A stretch of DNA of 64,000 nucleotides from Fidelibacterota bacterium (GTDB taxonomy: Bacteria; Fidelibacterota; Marinisomatia; SCGC-AAA003-L08; JACNLC01): positions 131,472-195,471 of the forward strand of contig JABHXA010000002.1 in the NCBI GenBank assembly GCA_018657495.1. Direction: 5' to 3'. The position numbers and the translations under genes are program-made. Shown piece after piece: positions 10,062-19,344 of this stretch. Each line of letters opens with the position of its first letter. Within the stretch, counting starts at the first letter, position 1. Under the pieces are notes generated by a model. The model did not search any database. It had not been told where the DNA came from and saw only the letters and a program-made list of their open reading frames with translations.

Positions 10062-11060
10062 ATGAATTTAGATGACAATTATTTTATAATAGGAATAGAT
10101 GGGGGAGCATCCAAAACACAAGGTGTTCTATTTACTCAGACTGGAGAAACACTTGCTAACATAATGGAAAAAGGCACCAGTCTAACAGCAAATGAAGATT
10201 CTGCTCCAGACCGAATCATCGGTTTGATTACAAAACTTTGTGAAAAAGCAGGAATTGATTTTGATTATCTTGATGCTGTTGGATTGGGTCTCGCCGGTGC
10301 CAGTAACGAGCGGGCAAGAGATGTCGTTTTTGGTAAACTTGATAATTTGTCAATCTCAAGACATACACTCATATCCAGTGATGTGGAAGCTGCATTTGAA
10401 GTAAATTGTCCTGGCAACGAGGGTATTCTCGTTTCAGTCGGCACAGGTGTTATAGCAATGGGTCGTAATTCTGACGGCAGCACGTACCGTGCTGGTGGAC
10501 TTGGCCACGACAAGGATGCAGGTAGTGGATATTGGATTGGCAAGGAAGCCATGTTGAAAATAGCAATAAAAGAAAATAATGTTTACGGCGCCCTTGAATT
10601 GCAGGAATTGGTTAAAATGATAGTTAAGCAAACTGGTGAAAATGACTTCGATTCAGCTGTAGAAAAAATAATGACTTCTGAAAAAAGTGTCTTTGAAATT
10701 GCCTCACTTGCAAAGGAAGTATTAAGCCTTGCTGAATCTGGTAATGAAGCCGCCATGTCAATCATCCAGGAGGCAACCCTTGCAGTTTCAGATTTAATTT
10801 TAGAATTGACACATAAACTGGGATTCGGGAAAGAGTTTTTTTTATTTTCAGGTAATGGCAGTATCCTCAAAAATTCAATCTATAGAAAATCACTCTCAGA
10901 TTCATTAAAATTTAGTTACCCCAACGTTAAATGGACCTTTTCAATCATTCCACCAGCCTATGGCGCTGGATTGCTGGCTGCCAGATTTAGAGATGTCCCT
11001 GTTACACTTCAGTCTATCGCAAAACATTTGAATGAGAATCACGCCGATAGCGGAGATTAA
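10062..11060 (+). CDS. BadF/BadG-family ATPase, probable N-acetylhexosamine kinase
   Basis: This is an ASKHA-fold protein of the BadF/BadG/BcrA/BcrD family that includes N-acetylglucosamine kinases and the MurNAc kinase MurK. The phosphate-1 loop GIDGGASKTQGVLF (residues 10-23), the phosphate-2 region SVGTGVIAMG (about 127-136) and the adenosine loop FLFSGNGS are visible, and the 332-residue length fits a soluble kinase. It lies directly before alr and the GH3 fusion, which supports amino-sugar phosphorylation in the cytoplasm; GlcNAc versus MurNAc cannot be decided by eye. Its end overlaps alr by 29 bases. The family also contains 2-hydroxyacyl-CoA dehydratase activators, but those carry an Fe-S cysteine pair that I do not see here. 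Confidence 0.85.
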   Translation: MNLDDNYFIIGIDGGASKTQGVLFTQTGETLANIMEKGTSLTANEDSAPDRIIGLITKLCEKAGIDFDYLDAVGLGLAGASNERARDVVFGKLDNLSISRHTLISSDVEAAFEVNCPGNEGILVSVGTGVIAMGRNSDGSTYRAGGLGHDKDAGSGYWIGKEAMLKIAIKENNVYGALELQELVKMIVKQTGENDFDSAVEKIMTSEKSVFEIASLAKEVLSLAESGNEAAMSIIQEATLAVSDLILELTHKLGFGKEFFLFSGNGSILKNSIYRKSLSDSLKFSYPNVKWTFSIIPPAYGAGLLAARFRDVPVTLQSIAKHLNENHADSGD

Positions 11061-12141
11061 TCTCCAGCATCTCAAAGAAAACTTTCAACAGATACGTAAT
11101 ATGTGTCCGGAATCAGCTGTTATGCCTGTTGTAAAAGCCGATGCCTATGGTCACGGTATAATTCCTATAACAACTACATTATTAAATGCAGGGGCATCTG
11201 GGTTCTGTGTTGCATTAATATCTGAGCTTGAGAGTCTGATAAACCTTAACGTAAATGTGCCAATATTACATTTAGGTCGATTATATAAAGAAATACTTCA
11301 ACTAACAATTAATCGTAATATCTGGTGTACATTGAACTCAGTTGATGATTTGCAAATATTGGATACTCATTTCAGGGATACTGGCTCCAAAACCACTGTT
11401 CACATGAAAATTGATACTGGTATGGGTCGACTGGGGGTTCTTCCGGAAGATGCATTAGATATCGCAGACAGGTTAGTAAACCATCCAGGTATCAAACTTG
11501 ATGGATTGTGGTCCCATCTTTCAACGGCTGAAGAAAATGATCCATCTTATTATAATTATCAAATTAATCTTTTTAATGAAATTACTGCACGGATAATAAA
11601 CAAAAATCCAGGGATTTCTTACCGTCATATAGCCAATAGTTCTGCAATATTAAAATACCCCAAATCTCATTTCAACATGGTAAGACCGGGCATTGCTCTC
11701 TATGGTGCATTGCCATATGCTGATGCCAAATCAAACCTCAAACCTGTAATGGCATTTAAAGCGCCTGTCACTCTGATAAGGAAAATGTCAAAAGGAAGCT
11801 CCATCGGTTATAATCGAAAATATAAACTGGATACTGATAGGATGATTGCAACGGTTCAGGCAGGTTATGCCGATGGTGTAAACACAGCGCTTTGCAATAT
11901 AGGTCAGGTATCATTCGGATCAAAATTATTGAATATTGTCGGAAAAATATCAATGGATCAGATGGCAGTTGATGTAACAGGAGTAAAAATTAATCCCGGA
12001 GATTTAGTAACAATATGGGGAGGCGATAACCGGGAAACCAGAGTAGAAAAAGTTGCATCTGGAATCGACAAAATCCCCTATGAGTTATTAACATCCCTTT
12101 CAAACCGGGTTGAAAAAAAAATTATTCAGGAGAAGAATTGA
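11032..12141 (+). CDS. alr: Alanine racemase
   Basis: A PLP enzyme that interconverts L- and D-alanine for peptidoglycan. The PLP lysine lies in VVKADAYGHG (residues 32-41), the TIM barrel continues through KIDTGMGRLG, and the second catalytic base is the tyrosine of AGYADGVN (about 280). Length (369) is standard. The start lies 29 bases inside the preceding kinase gene, and its stop overlaps the TTG start of the next gene, so all three are coupled. In this setting it may also convert D-alanine released from scavenged stem peptides (inference). Confidence 0.96.
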   Translation: MRITPIAEINLQHLKENFQQIRNMCPESAVMPVVKADAYGHGIIPITTTLLNAGASGFCVALISELESLINLNVNVPILHLGRLYKEILQLTINRNIWCTLNSVDDLQILDTHFRDTGSKTTVHMKIDTGMGRLGVLPEDALDIADRLVNHPGIKLDGLWSHLSTAEENDPSYYNYQINLFNEITARIINKNPGISYRHIANSSAILKYPKSHFNMVRPGIALYGALPYADAKSNLKPVMAFKAPVTLIRKMSKGSSIGYNRKYKLDTDRMIATVQAGYADGVNTALCNIGQVSFGSKLLNIVGKISMDQMAVDVTGVKINPGDLVTIWGGDNRETRVEKVASGIDKIPYELLTSLSNRVEKKIIQEKN

Positions 12142-15077
12142 GAAGAATAACTATTTTGATGGCAATAGTCCTACTTACAGGATGTCAACCTCCAGCTAAT
12201 CCAGTACCTGAACCACCTATCCAGACGAAACCGTCAGAAGGATTGATGGAAACAGATAGTTTGTTTACCGACAAGGCGAATCCAATCCTATCACAGAACA
12301 ATGATTCAGCTTTAGTAAGTTCAGTTATTACAACTGATCCAGCTTTTGATAATAGTGGATGGGAATCATTGAACTTAAGAGAAAAAATTGCCCAAATGAT
12401 CATGGTGAGAATACGAGGGGACTACTTCCATGAAAAACATTGGATGATGACAGATATGAAGTATTTTACTGAAAATACTGGCATCGGTGGGGTCATCATT
12501 TTTGGTGGTAGTATCCATGGAGCTTACAGCAATATCCAGCAATATCAGAAATGGTCAAAAATCCCGCTTCTTGTTGCTGCAGATTACGAAAGGGGAACCG
12601 GTCAATGGTTTGATGGTGGAACGCTGTTTCCTCCCAATATGGCAATGACCGCAACGGGCAATCCTCAATTGGCATTTGATCAGGGAAAAATAACTGCATT
12701 GGAAGCAAAATCTCTTGGCGTTCACGTCACTTTTGCTCCCGTAATGGATGTCAATAACAATCCAAATAATCCAATAATCAATTTTAGATCATATGGTGAT
12801 AATCCTCAGCAAGTTTCAGATTTTGGTAATCGGTTTATAGAAGGATTTCAGAGCCAGGGACTGATTGCATGCGTAAAGCATTTTCCCGGGCATGGAAATA
12901 CGTCGGTAGATAGTCATAGCAGTTTGCCAGTCATATCTGGAAATCGGGATGCCCTGAATAAAGTAGAATTCCTGCCATTTAAAACTGCAGTTGAAAATGG
13001 TGTCAAGATGGTTATGACAGGACATATTGCTCTACCAGAAATAGACGGGAATGTACCTGCATCCCATTCTTTTAAAATGACATCAGAATTATTAAGAGAA
13101 GAGTGGGGGTTTCAGGGGCTGGTTGTAACTGATGGAATGGAGATGGCAGGTCTTACAAAATCTGTCTGGGCCGGTGAATCAGCTGTCAGGGCAGTTGAAG
13201 CCGGAACCGATATTTTGCTACTTCCAATGAACGTTAAACAAAGTATCGATGCCTTGGAACAGGCTGTGCAAAGTGGTAGGATTTCAGAAAGTAGGATAGA
13301 CGAGTCCGTTGCCAGAATCTTCAAGGCCAAAAAGGATCTCGGTTTATTTACTAATTCAGGGAAATCTACTTTTAAAAATTTGGAATCAATAGTTGGCATC
13401 AAATCCCACATGGATAAGGCAAAAAAGATTGCCAGATCATCGATTACAGTTGTAAAAAATGATGGATCACTTCCTCTCAAACCAGAAAAAATTGAAAAAC
13501 TTGGTCATCTTATCCTAACGACCGATGATAATGGAAAAGACAAGCTTTATCCATTTATAAGGGGTATTTCACAAACTCACGGCAATGTAAGCGAGTATAT
13601 AATTACTGAGGCAATAAGTGATATTAGAATAAACGAAATTCTTTCACAGTTGAAGAAAATGGATCAGGTAATAGTATCATTATTAATCCGCATCCATATG
13701 GGAAAAGGCAGATCAACGATTGATGATTCGCATGATAAATTGCTTACAAAGATGAAAGCAGCTGGAATCAAATTTGTTACTGTCAGTTTTGGCAGTCCAT
13801 ATCTAAAACACTATGATCACCTAGCGACGTATATGTGTGCCTATGGATATGGGACCGTATCATTAAAAGCAGCAGCTGATGCAGTGTGGGGCAGGATTCA
13901 GGTAACAGGGACATTACCAGTTACCTTAAATAAATATTTTACAAATGGTTATGGCATTGAAATTCCGGCAAGATCAAAAGTATTTACTAAAAGCACTGAT
14001 AATTATGATTTATCAAAAGCATGGGCGGTCCTTGACAGTGCTATAGAGAATCGAATTTTTCCAGGTGCCCAAGTATTCATTGCAAAAGATGGTCAAATTA
14101 TTTCTTCCTATGCAGTCGGGCATCAGACCTATGCAGAAAATTCTCAGAAAGTCACAACATCGACTATTTATGATGTTGCATCTCTGACAAAGGTTCTTGT
14201 GACCACTCCTGTCACCATGAAACTATCTGCTAAAAATTTACTGGGTATTGATCAAAAAGTAAGTCAGTTTTATCCCGAATTTCTAGATTCTGAAAAAAAA
14301 GATATTACTATCAGGCATCTCCTTACTCATTCATCAGGACTCAAACCCTATATTCGATTTTTTCTGGATGAAGATATTCACGATCGTGACGATGTACTTC
14401 GAGAAATTATCAACTCAGACCTGGAATCCAAACCTGGTGAGAAATACGCCTATAGTGATCTTGGTGTTATTTTGCTTGGTTCCATAAACGAAAAAGTTTC
14501 CGGGTCCAGTCTGAAAAATTTGGCATCCAGGTATATTATTAAACCATTCAAGATGGACCGTACAATTTACAATCCAAAAAATTCGTTTTTAAAAGATATT
14601 GCCCCCACTGAGATTGATGAGACCTATAGGAAAAAACTAGTACATGGAATTGTTCATGATGAAAATGCATTTTTATTAGGCGGGATTGCCCCGCATGCCG
14701 GTATTTTCTCAACAGCGGAAAATATTGGTAACTATTCCCAAATGCTGATTAATGGCGGCACATTTCTTGGCAAAAGATATTTTGATAAGTACATTATAGA
14801 TAAATTCACCACCAGGCAGAATATGCCAAGTGGGTCGGATAGAGCCCTTGGATGGGATACACCGTCACAGAACGGCAACAGCTCGGCAGGTGATTATTTT
14901 TCACCATCGTCTTTTGGGCATCTCGGTTTCACTGGTACCAGTATGTGGATAGATCCGGAACAGAAGATAATGATTATCTTACTGACTAATCGTGTTCATC
15001 CTACCCGTGAAAGAGGCGGTATATATTCTGTTCGAAGACGATTCCATACCGAAGTAATGAAGTCTATTTTGAAATAA
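12138..15077 (+). CDS. GH3 beta-N-acetylhexosaminidase (NagZ-like) fused to a serine beta-lactamase-family domain, lipoprotein
   Basis: A 979-residue envelope enzyme. Residues 1-16 end in a lipobox (LLTGC), then a low-complexity linker, a GH3 N-terminal domain (about 75-400) with the NagZ hallmark KHFPGHG(N)TSVDSH and the nucleophile aspartate in VVTDGMEMAG, a GH3 C-terminal domain (about 430-610), and a class C/penicillin-binding-type serine hydrolase domain (about 635-979) with SLTK as the SxxK motif (near 677), YSD near 770 and HLGFTGTS near the end. It should release terminal GlcNAc from muropeptides and cleave a second bond such as an ester, amide or D-amino-acid linkage (inference). Start is TTG at 12138 with AGGAG at 12129-12133, overlapping the alr stop. 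Confidence 0.92.
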   Translation: MRRITILMAIVLLTGCQPPANPVPEPPIQTKPSEGLMETDSLFTDKANPILSQNNDSALVSSVITTDPAFDNSGWESLNLREKIAQMIMVRIRGDYFHEKHWMMTDMKYFTENTGIGGVIIFGGSIHGAYSNIQQYQKWSKIPLLVAADYERGTGQWFDGGTLFPPNMAMTATGNPQLAFDQGKITALEAKSLGVHVTFAPVMDVNNNPNNPIINFRSYGDNPQQVSDFGNRFIEGFQSQGLIACVKHFPGHGNTSVDSHSSLPVISGNRDALNKVEFLPFKTAVENGVKMVMTGHIALPEIDGNVPASHSFKMTSELLREEWGFQGLVVTDGMEMAGLTKSVWAGESAVRAVEAGTDILLLPMNVKQSIDALEQAVQSGRISESRIDESVARIFKAKKDLGLFTNSGKSTFKNLESIVGIKSHMDKAKKIARSSITVVKNDGSLPLKPEKIEKLGHLILTTDDNGKDKLYPFIRGISQTHGNVSEYIITEAISDIRINEILSQLKKMDQVIVSLLIRIHMGKGRSTIDDSHDKLLTKMKAAGIKFVTVSFGSPYLKHYDHLATYMCAYGYGTVSLKAAADAVWGRIQVTGTLPVTLNKYFTNGYGIEIPARSKVFTKSTDNYDLSKAWAVLDSAIENRIFPGAQVFIAKDGQIISSYAVGHQTYAENSQKVTTSTIYDVASLTKVLVTTPVTMKLSAKNLLGIDQKVSQFYPEFLDSEKKDITIRHLLTHSSGLKPYIRFFLDEDIHDRDDVLREIINSDLESKPGEKYAYSDLGVILLGSINEKVSGSSLKNLASRYIIKPFKMDRTIYNPKNSFLKDIAPTEIDETYRKKLVHGIVHDENAFLLGGIAPHAGIFSTAENIGNYSQMLINGGTFLGKRYFDKYIIDKFTTRQNMPSGSDRALGWDTPSQNGNSSAGDYFSPSSFGHLGFTGTSMWIDPEQKIMIILLTNRVHPTRERGGIYSVRRRFHTEVMKSILK

Positions 15078-15193
15078 TCATTTTCAGAATTCAGTATGAA
15101 TTGGGATTTGAAAAGGTAACTGGCTTTAAATAACAATATCCGCATAATTAAATACTTGAGGTAAATCCATAATATAAACTGATTGGAAAACGT

Positions 15194-16597
15194 ATGGGTA
15201 TAATTGATCAAAGTATAATAATCATTTTTCTTCTGGCTATAATTGCATTTGGAATCTGGCAGAGTAAATTTAATACTACAACAGATGACTACTTTCTTGC
15301 CGGAAGAAATTTACCGTGGTGGACAGCCATGTTTTCAATTGTTGCAACAGAAACCTCAGTCCTGACATTTATAAGTATTCCAGGTATTGCATATCGGAAT
15401 AATTGGCTATTTTTGCAACTGGCAATGGGTTATATGCTGGGCAGAGTTCTTGTCTCAATATTTTTACTTCCTGGTTATTATGGTAAGGGAATAACCTCAA
15501 TTTATGAAACAATTGAGATAAGATTTGGACCATTGGTTCAGAAAATTGCCTCGATGATATTCATGATTACCAGAGTGCTGGCAGATGGGATAAGATTTCT
15601 TGCAACAGCTGTTATTGTACAAGTTATCACAGGTTGGTCCCTGACTGCTGCAGTCCTTGTAATTGGTGTAGTCACCCTCATTTATACCTGGTCGGGCGGC
15701 ATAAGAACAGTTGTTTTAATTGACAGCTTTCAATTTATACTCTATCTATCCGGGGCAGTGATTTCAATTTTGTATTTAATCAATTATATTGATAATTCAT
15801 TTATGCAAATATTCTCAGAATTATTTGATAGTGGAAAACTAAAAACCATTGACGCTACAGGGAATATTTTCATTGCACCGTGGAATTTTATTAGTGCTTT
15901 TATTGGGGGGACCCTTCTTTCATTTGCTTCACATGGTGCTGATTATATGATGGTGCAGAGAGTTTTAGGATGTAAATCTTTGCATGATGCCCGTAAGGCA
16001 ATGATCGGCAGTGGTGTGTTTGTATTTATTCAATTCACATTATTTTTAATTGTTGGCTCATTATTATTTATATTTTTCGGAGGTGCGGAGCTTGAGAAAG
16101 ATCGTGAATTCTCAACTTTTATTGTCCAGCATCTACCTGTTGGTATAAAGGGAATTTTATTGGCAGGTGTTTTATCTGCTGCTATGTCTACATTGAGTTC
16201 ATCAATGAATGCACTGGCATCAACCACGGTGATGGATTGGTTTAAAAATAAAGCTTCTCTGGCGTTTTCAAAACAAGTATGTATCTTCTGGGCTGCAGTA
16301 CTCATTTGTATTGCTTTAATATTCGATGAATCAAATACAGCAGTGGTGATTGTCGGTTTGAAAATAGCCTCTTACACTTATGGTGGGTTGCTGAGCATTT
16401 TCATATTATCAAGAATTAAATCTGATTTTCATCCGGCGAGCATTATTACTGGATTAATTTTTAGCATAATAATTGTATTCGCTCTACAGTATTATGGCAT
16501 TGCCTGGACCTGGTTTATCGGTATCTCGGTTTTAACCAATCTAAGTATCACTTATACTGCAAATGCTGTTATTTCCAATTTTATATTAAAGAAATAA
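15194..16597 (+). CDS. Sodium:solute symporter (SSS family)
   Basis: A 467-residue polytopic protein of the SSS/SLC5 family. The diagnostic stretch TDDYFLAGRNLPWW (about residues 31-44) follows the first membrane segment, with TETSVLTFISIPG and LSAAMSTLSSSMNALAS further on, the latter being the usual sodium-site region. It has about thirteen hydrophobic helices. It sits 4 bases before the NamZ gene and after the GH3 fusion, so uptake of an amino sugar or muropeptide fragment in exchange for sodium influx is the likely job. Substrate cannot be read from sequence. Confidence 0.93.
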   Translation: MGIIDQSIIIIFLLAIIAFGIWQSKFNTTTDDYFLAGRNLPWWTAMFSIVATETSVLTFISIPGIAYRNNWLFLQLAMGYMLGRVLVSIFLLPGYYGKGITSIYETIEIRFGPLVQKIASMIFMITRVLADGIRFLATAVIVQVITGWSLTAAVLVIGVVTLIYTWSGGIRTVVLIDSFQFILYLSGAVISILYLINYIDNSFMQIFSELFDSGKLKTIDATGNIFIAPWNFISAFIGGTLLSFASHGADYMMVQRVLGCKSLHDARKAMIGSGVFVFIQFTLFLIVGSLLFIFFGGAELEKDREFSTFIVQHLPVGIKGILLAGVLSAAMSTLSSSMNALASTTVMDWFKNKASLAFSKQVCIFWAAVLICIALIFDESNTAVVIVGLKIASYTYGGLLSIFILSRIKSDFHPASIITGLIFSIIIVFALQYYGIAWTWFIGISVLTNLSITYTANAVISNFILKK

Positions 16598-16601
16598 ACT
16601 G

Positions 16602-17888
16602 TTGAAGGTATTCATCAAAAGTTTTGGCTGTGGTATTATTTTTATCATATTGCAGTTTTATTCCTGCCATCGTCATACACCGATATTACCATTTGAAATA
16701 GAGACGGAAAATATTGTATTTACCGGTTTGGATGTGTTAGCAGCTAACAATTTTGAGCAATTTCATGGTAAAAATATCGGATTGGTGATTAATCAGACCA
16801 GCATAAACCAAAAAGGCATCCACATTATTGATTTACTCATGGATATCGACGAAATCAATATTGTAAGAATTTTTGCATCTGAACATGGTTACAAGGGTAC
16901 ACTTCAGGCAGGCGAACATTTTGATGACTCAAAAGATGACGATAACAATATCGAGATCATTAGTCTTTATGGAAAATCCAGAAAACCGACACCTTCTCAT
17001 ATGGAGAATTTGGATGCAATAATATTTGACATGCAGGATGTGGGATCCAGATATTATACTTTTGTTAGTACATTGACTTATGTTATGTCTTCATCAGCGG
17101 AAAACAACGTTCCGGTATATATTCTTGACAGGCCCAATCCAATTAACGGGATAACGGTTCAAGGTCCATTAATGGATGAACAATATAGTTCTATTGTCGG
17201 ACTTCATCCAGTCCCTATCAGACATGGAATGACCATTGGTGAAATTGGCATGATGATTAATGATGAATTATGGCTCGATAATAATCTGAAATGTCAGTTG
17301 GAAGTTATTACCATGAATTATTGGGATAGATCTGATTATTATATTGACACAGGCTTACCATGGACCCCGCCATCGCCAAATATTCCAGACGACAGCACTG
17401 CATTGATTTATAATGGATTCTGTTTGATGGAAGGAACAAATGTTTCAGAGGGAAGGGGAACAGATTCTCCATTTAAAATATTTGGTGCTCCATGGATCAA
17501 TGGTAATGAACTTGCTGAAAAACTCATGGAAAAAGAATTACCTGGAGTTATTTTTAAAGCAATTCAATTTACACCTGCAAGTCTACCGGGAAAATCTAAG
17601 TGGCCAAAATACCAGAATGAGAATTGCTCAGGCTGTTATTTAGAAATCACTAATTATCAATCCTTTGATCCGCTGATATCATGCATTTCAGCTTTATATG
17701 CCTTACGCCAATTGTACCCTGATAATTTTGAATTCCTTGATTCTGGTTTTATAAATAATCTCTACGGCTCGATAATTCTTCAGGAATCTGTGCAAAATAA
17801 TGTCGCCATATCCGACATAATCTCCCAATGGTCAATTGATAATAGTGAATTCATTTCGATGCGCCAGAAATATCTATTTTATCCTTGA
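16602..17888 (+). CDS. namZ: DUF1343 protein, exo-beta-N-acetylmuramidase NamZ, lipoprotein
   Basis: The family (DUF1343) includes NamZ, which removes non-reducing terminal MurNAc from peptidoglycan fragments. Family features seen are GLDVLAANNF, LVINQTS, FASEHGYKG, IFDMQDVGSRYYTF, DRPNPING and GLPWTPPSPNIP, in the usual order. The N terminus is hydrophobic and ends in FYSC, a lipobox, so the enzyme is probably a periplasmic or outer-membrane lipoprotein. Start is TTG at 16602, just 4 bases after the symporter stop. Together with the GH3 NagZ-like enzyme it would take glycan chains apart alternately from their non-reducing ends, feeding the symporter next to it (inference). Confidence 0.93.
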   Translation: MKVFIKSFGCGIIFIILQFYSCHRHTPILPFEIETENIVFTGLDVLAANNFEQFHGKNIGLVINQTSINQKGIHIIDLLMDIDEINIVRIFASEHGYKGTLQAGEHFDDSKDDDNNIEIISLYGKSRKPTPSHMENLDAIIFDMQDVGSRYYTFVSTLTYVMSSSAENNVPVYILDRPNPINGITVQGPLMDEQYSSIVGLHPVPIRHGMTIGEIGMMINDELWLDNNLKCQLEVITMNYWDRSDYYIDTGLPWTPPSPNIPDDSTALIYNGFCLMEGTNVSEGRGTDSPFKIFGAPWINGNELAEKLMEKELPGVIFKAIQFTPASLPGKSKWPKYQNENCSGCYLEITNYQSFDPLISCISALYALRQLYPDNFEFLDSGFINNLYGSIILQESVQNNVAISDIISQWSIDNSEFISMRQKYLFYP

Positions 17889-18024
17889 AACATAATAAGA
17901 CTTAACTCTATTTATTATAATCGATAATATGATTGGTAATAGATGCATGCGTATTCTAATATTCATCCCTAATCGCAATGGAATATATCAAAATTACTAA
18001 AACATATATTGAAATCTTGGGCTG

Positions 18025-19305
18025 GTGAAAATTCCTTACCAAAAACGCGTTATATTCTCATGGTCTTTGTACGACTTCGCGAATCAGCCATTTACCACTT
18101 TAATAGTAACATTTATCTATGGCACCTATTTTACACAGGCCATTGCTGAAAATGAAATTATCGGCACTGCCTTGTGGTCAAGGGGCATTACGATTACAGG
18201 AATAATAGTTGCCATCCTATCACCAATCATGGGTGCAATGGCGGATCGAGGTGGATTCAGGAAGTTCTTTTTAATATCATGGACATGGGTGACCGTTATT
18301 GGCGCTGCAATGTTATTTGGCGTATTACCTGGCGAGGTGACAAAAGCATTATTTTGGTTTGTGCTGGCAAATATCGGTTTTGAAATGGGCGGTGTATTTT
18401 GCAATGCATATCTCCCTGATATTGCACCTCATGAAAAAATCGGTCGAATATCCGGCTATGGCTGGTCATTTGGTTATGTGGGTGGATTAATTGCCCTGGC
18501 ATTATCATTTATATTTTTTATTCAACCAGATATCCCATGGTTTGGATTTACCAAAGAGCTTGGCGAAAATATCAGGGCTGTAAATCTCCTTGTAGCAATA
18601 TGGTTTGCAGTATTCAGCCTGCCAACTTTTATATGGGTTAAAGAATTAAGAACAAAACCAAATAATAAAAAGAAAATATTTTCCCGTTCATTAAAACAGA
18701 CAGCTAGTACCTTCAGGGAAATAAAAAAGTATCGTGAGATTGTTAAATTTCTGATTGCAAGGTTGATATATAACGATGGGTTGATAACCATATTTGCTTT
18801 TGGTGGAATCTATGCTGCCGGTACATTCCAATTTACTATGGAAGAAATCTTTTTATTTGGAATAGTTCTGAACATCACCGCAGGTATCGGAGCATTTTCA
18901 ATGGGGTTCCTGGATGATATCCTTGGCGGTAAAAAAACAATCCAACTTAGTCTCATAGGTCTCATCACGGCGACAATCATCGCAGTTACCTGCCAGAGTA
19001 GAATGTGGTTTTGGGTTGCAGGAGTAATGATAGGGATTTTCTCAGGACCGAATCAGGCATCCAGTCGTTCACTTATGGCTCGATTTGTTCCTGAAGATAA
19101 AGAAAATGAATTTTTTGGATTCTTTGCCTTTTCGGGGAAAGCAACTGCTTTTATGGGACCATTACTCCTTGGCCTATTTACTGAGATGTTTGATTCCCAG
19201 AGAGCAGGGATAGCCATAGTCTTGGTTTTCCTGGTCCTCGGTGCAATCTTGCTCACTTCAGTTGACGAAGAGCAGGGCATGAAATCTGCCAACCGAAACA
19301 AATAA
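18025..19305 (+). CDS. MFS transporter of the UMF1/Atg22-like family
   Basis: A 426-residue, roughly 12-helix major facilitator. The opening KRVIFSWSLYDFANQPFTTLI is typical of the UMF1 family (Atg22-like), with the loop motif GAMADRGGFRK between helices 2 and 3. Some UMF1 members lie beside cell-wall or sugar genes, but the substrates are poorly known. It follows namZ by 136 bases, so it may have its own promoter. The GTG at 18025 is the only sensible start. Confidence 0.88.
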   Translation: MKIPYQKRVIFSWSLYDFANQPFTTLIVTFIYGTYFTQAIAENEIIGTALWSRGITITGIIVAILSPIMGAMADRGGFRKFFLISWTWVTVIGAAMLFGVLPGEVTKALFWFVLANIGFEMGGVFCNAYLPDIAPHEKIGRISGYGWSFGYVGGLIALALSFIFFIQPDIPWFGFTKELGENIRAVNLLVAIWFAVFSLPTFIWVKELRTKPNNKKKIFSRSLKQTASTFREIKKYREIVKFLIARLIYNDGLITIFAFGGIYAAGTFQFTMEEIFLFGIVLNITAGIGAFSMGFLDDILGGKKTIQLSLIGLITATIIAVTCQSRMWFWVAGVMIGIFSGPNQASSRSLMARFVPEDKENEFFGFFAFSGKATAFMGPLLLGLFTEMFDSQRAGIAIVLVFLVLGAILLTSVDEEQGMKSANRNK

Positions 19306-19344
19306 CGGTTAATACCTGTTTGTAAATCCTAGCAAATATGCAGA

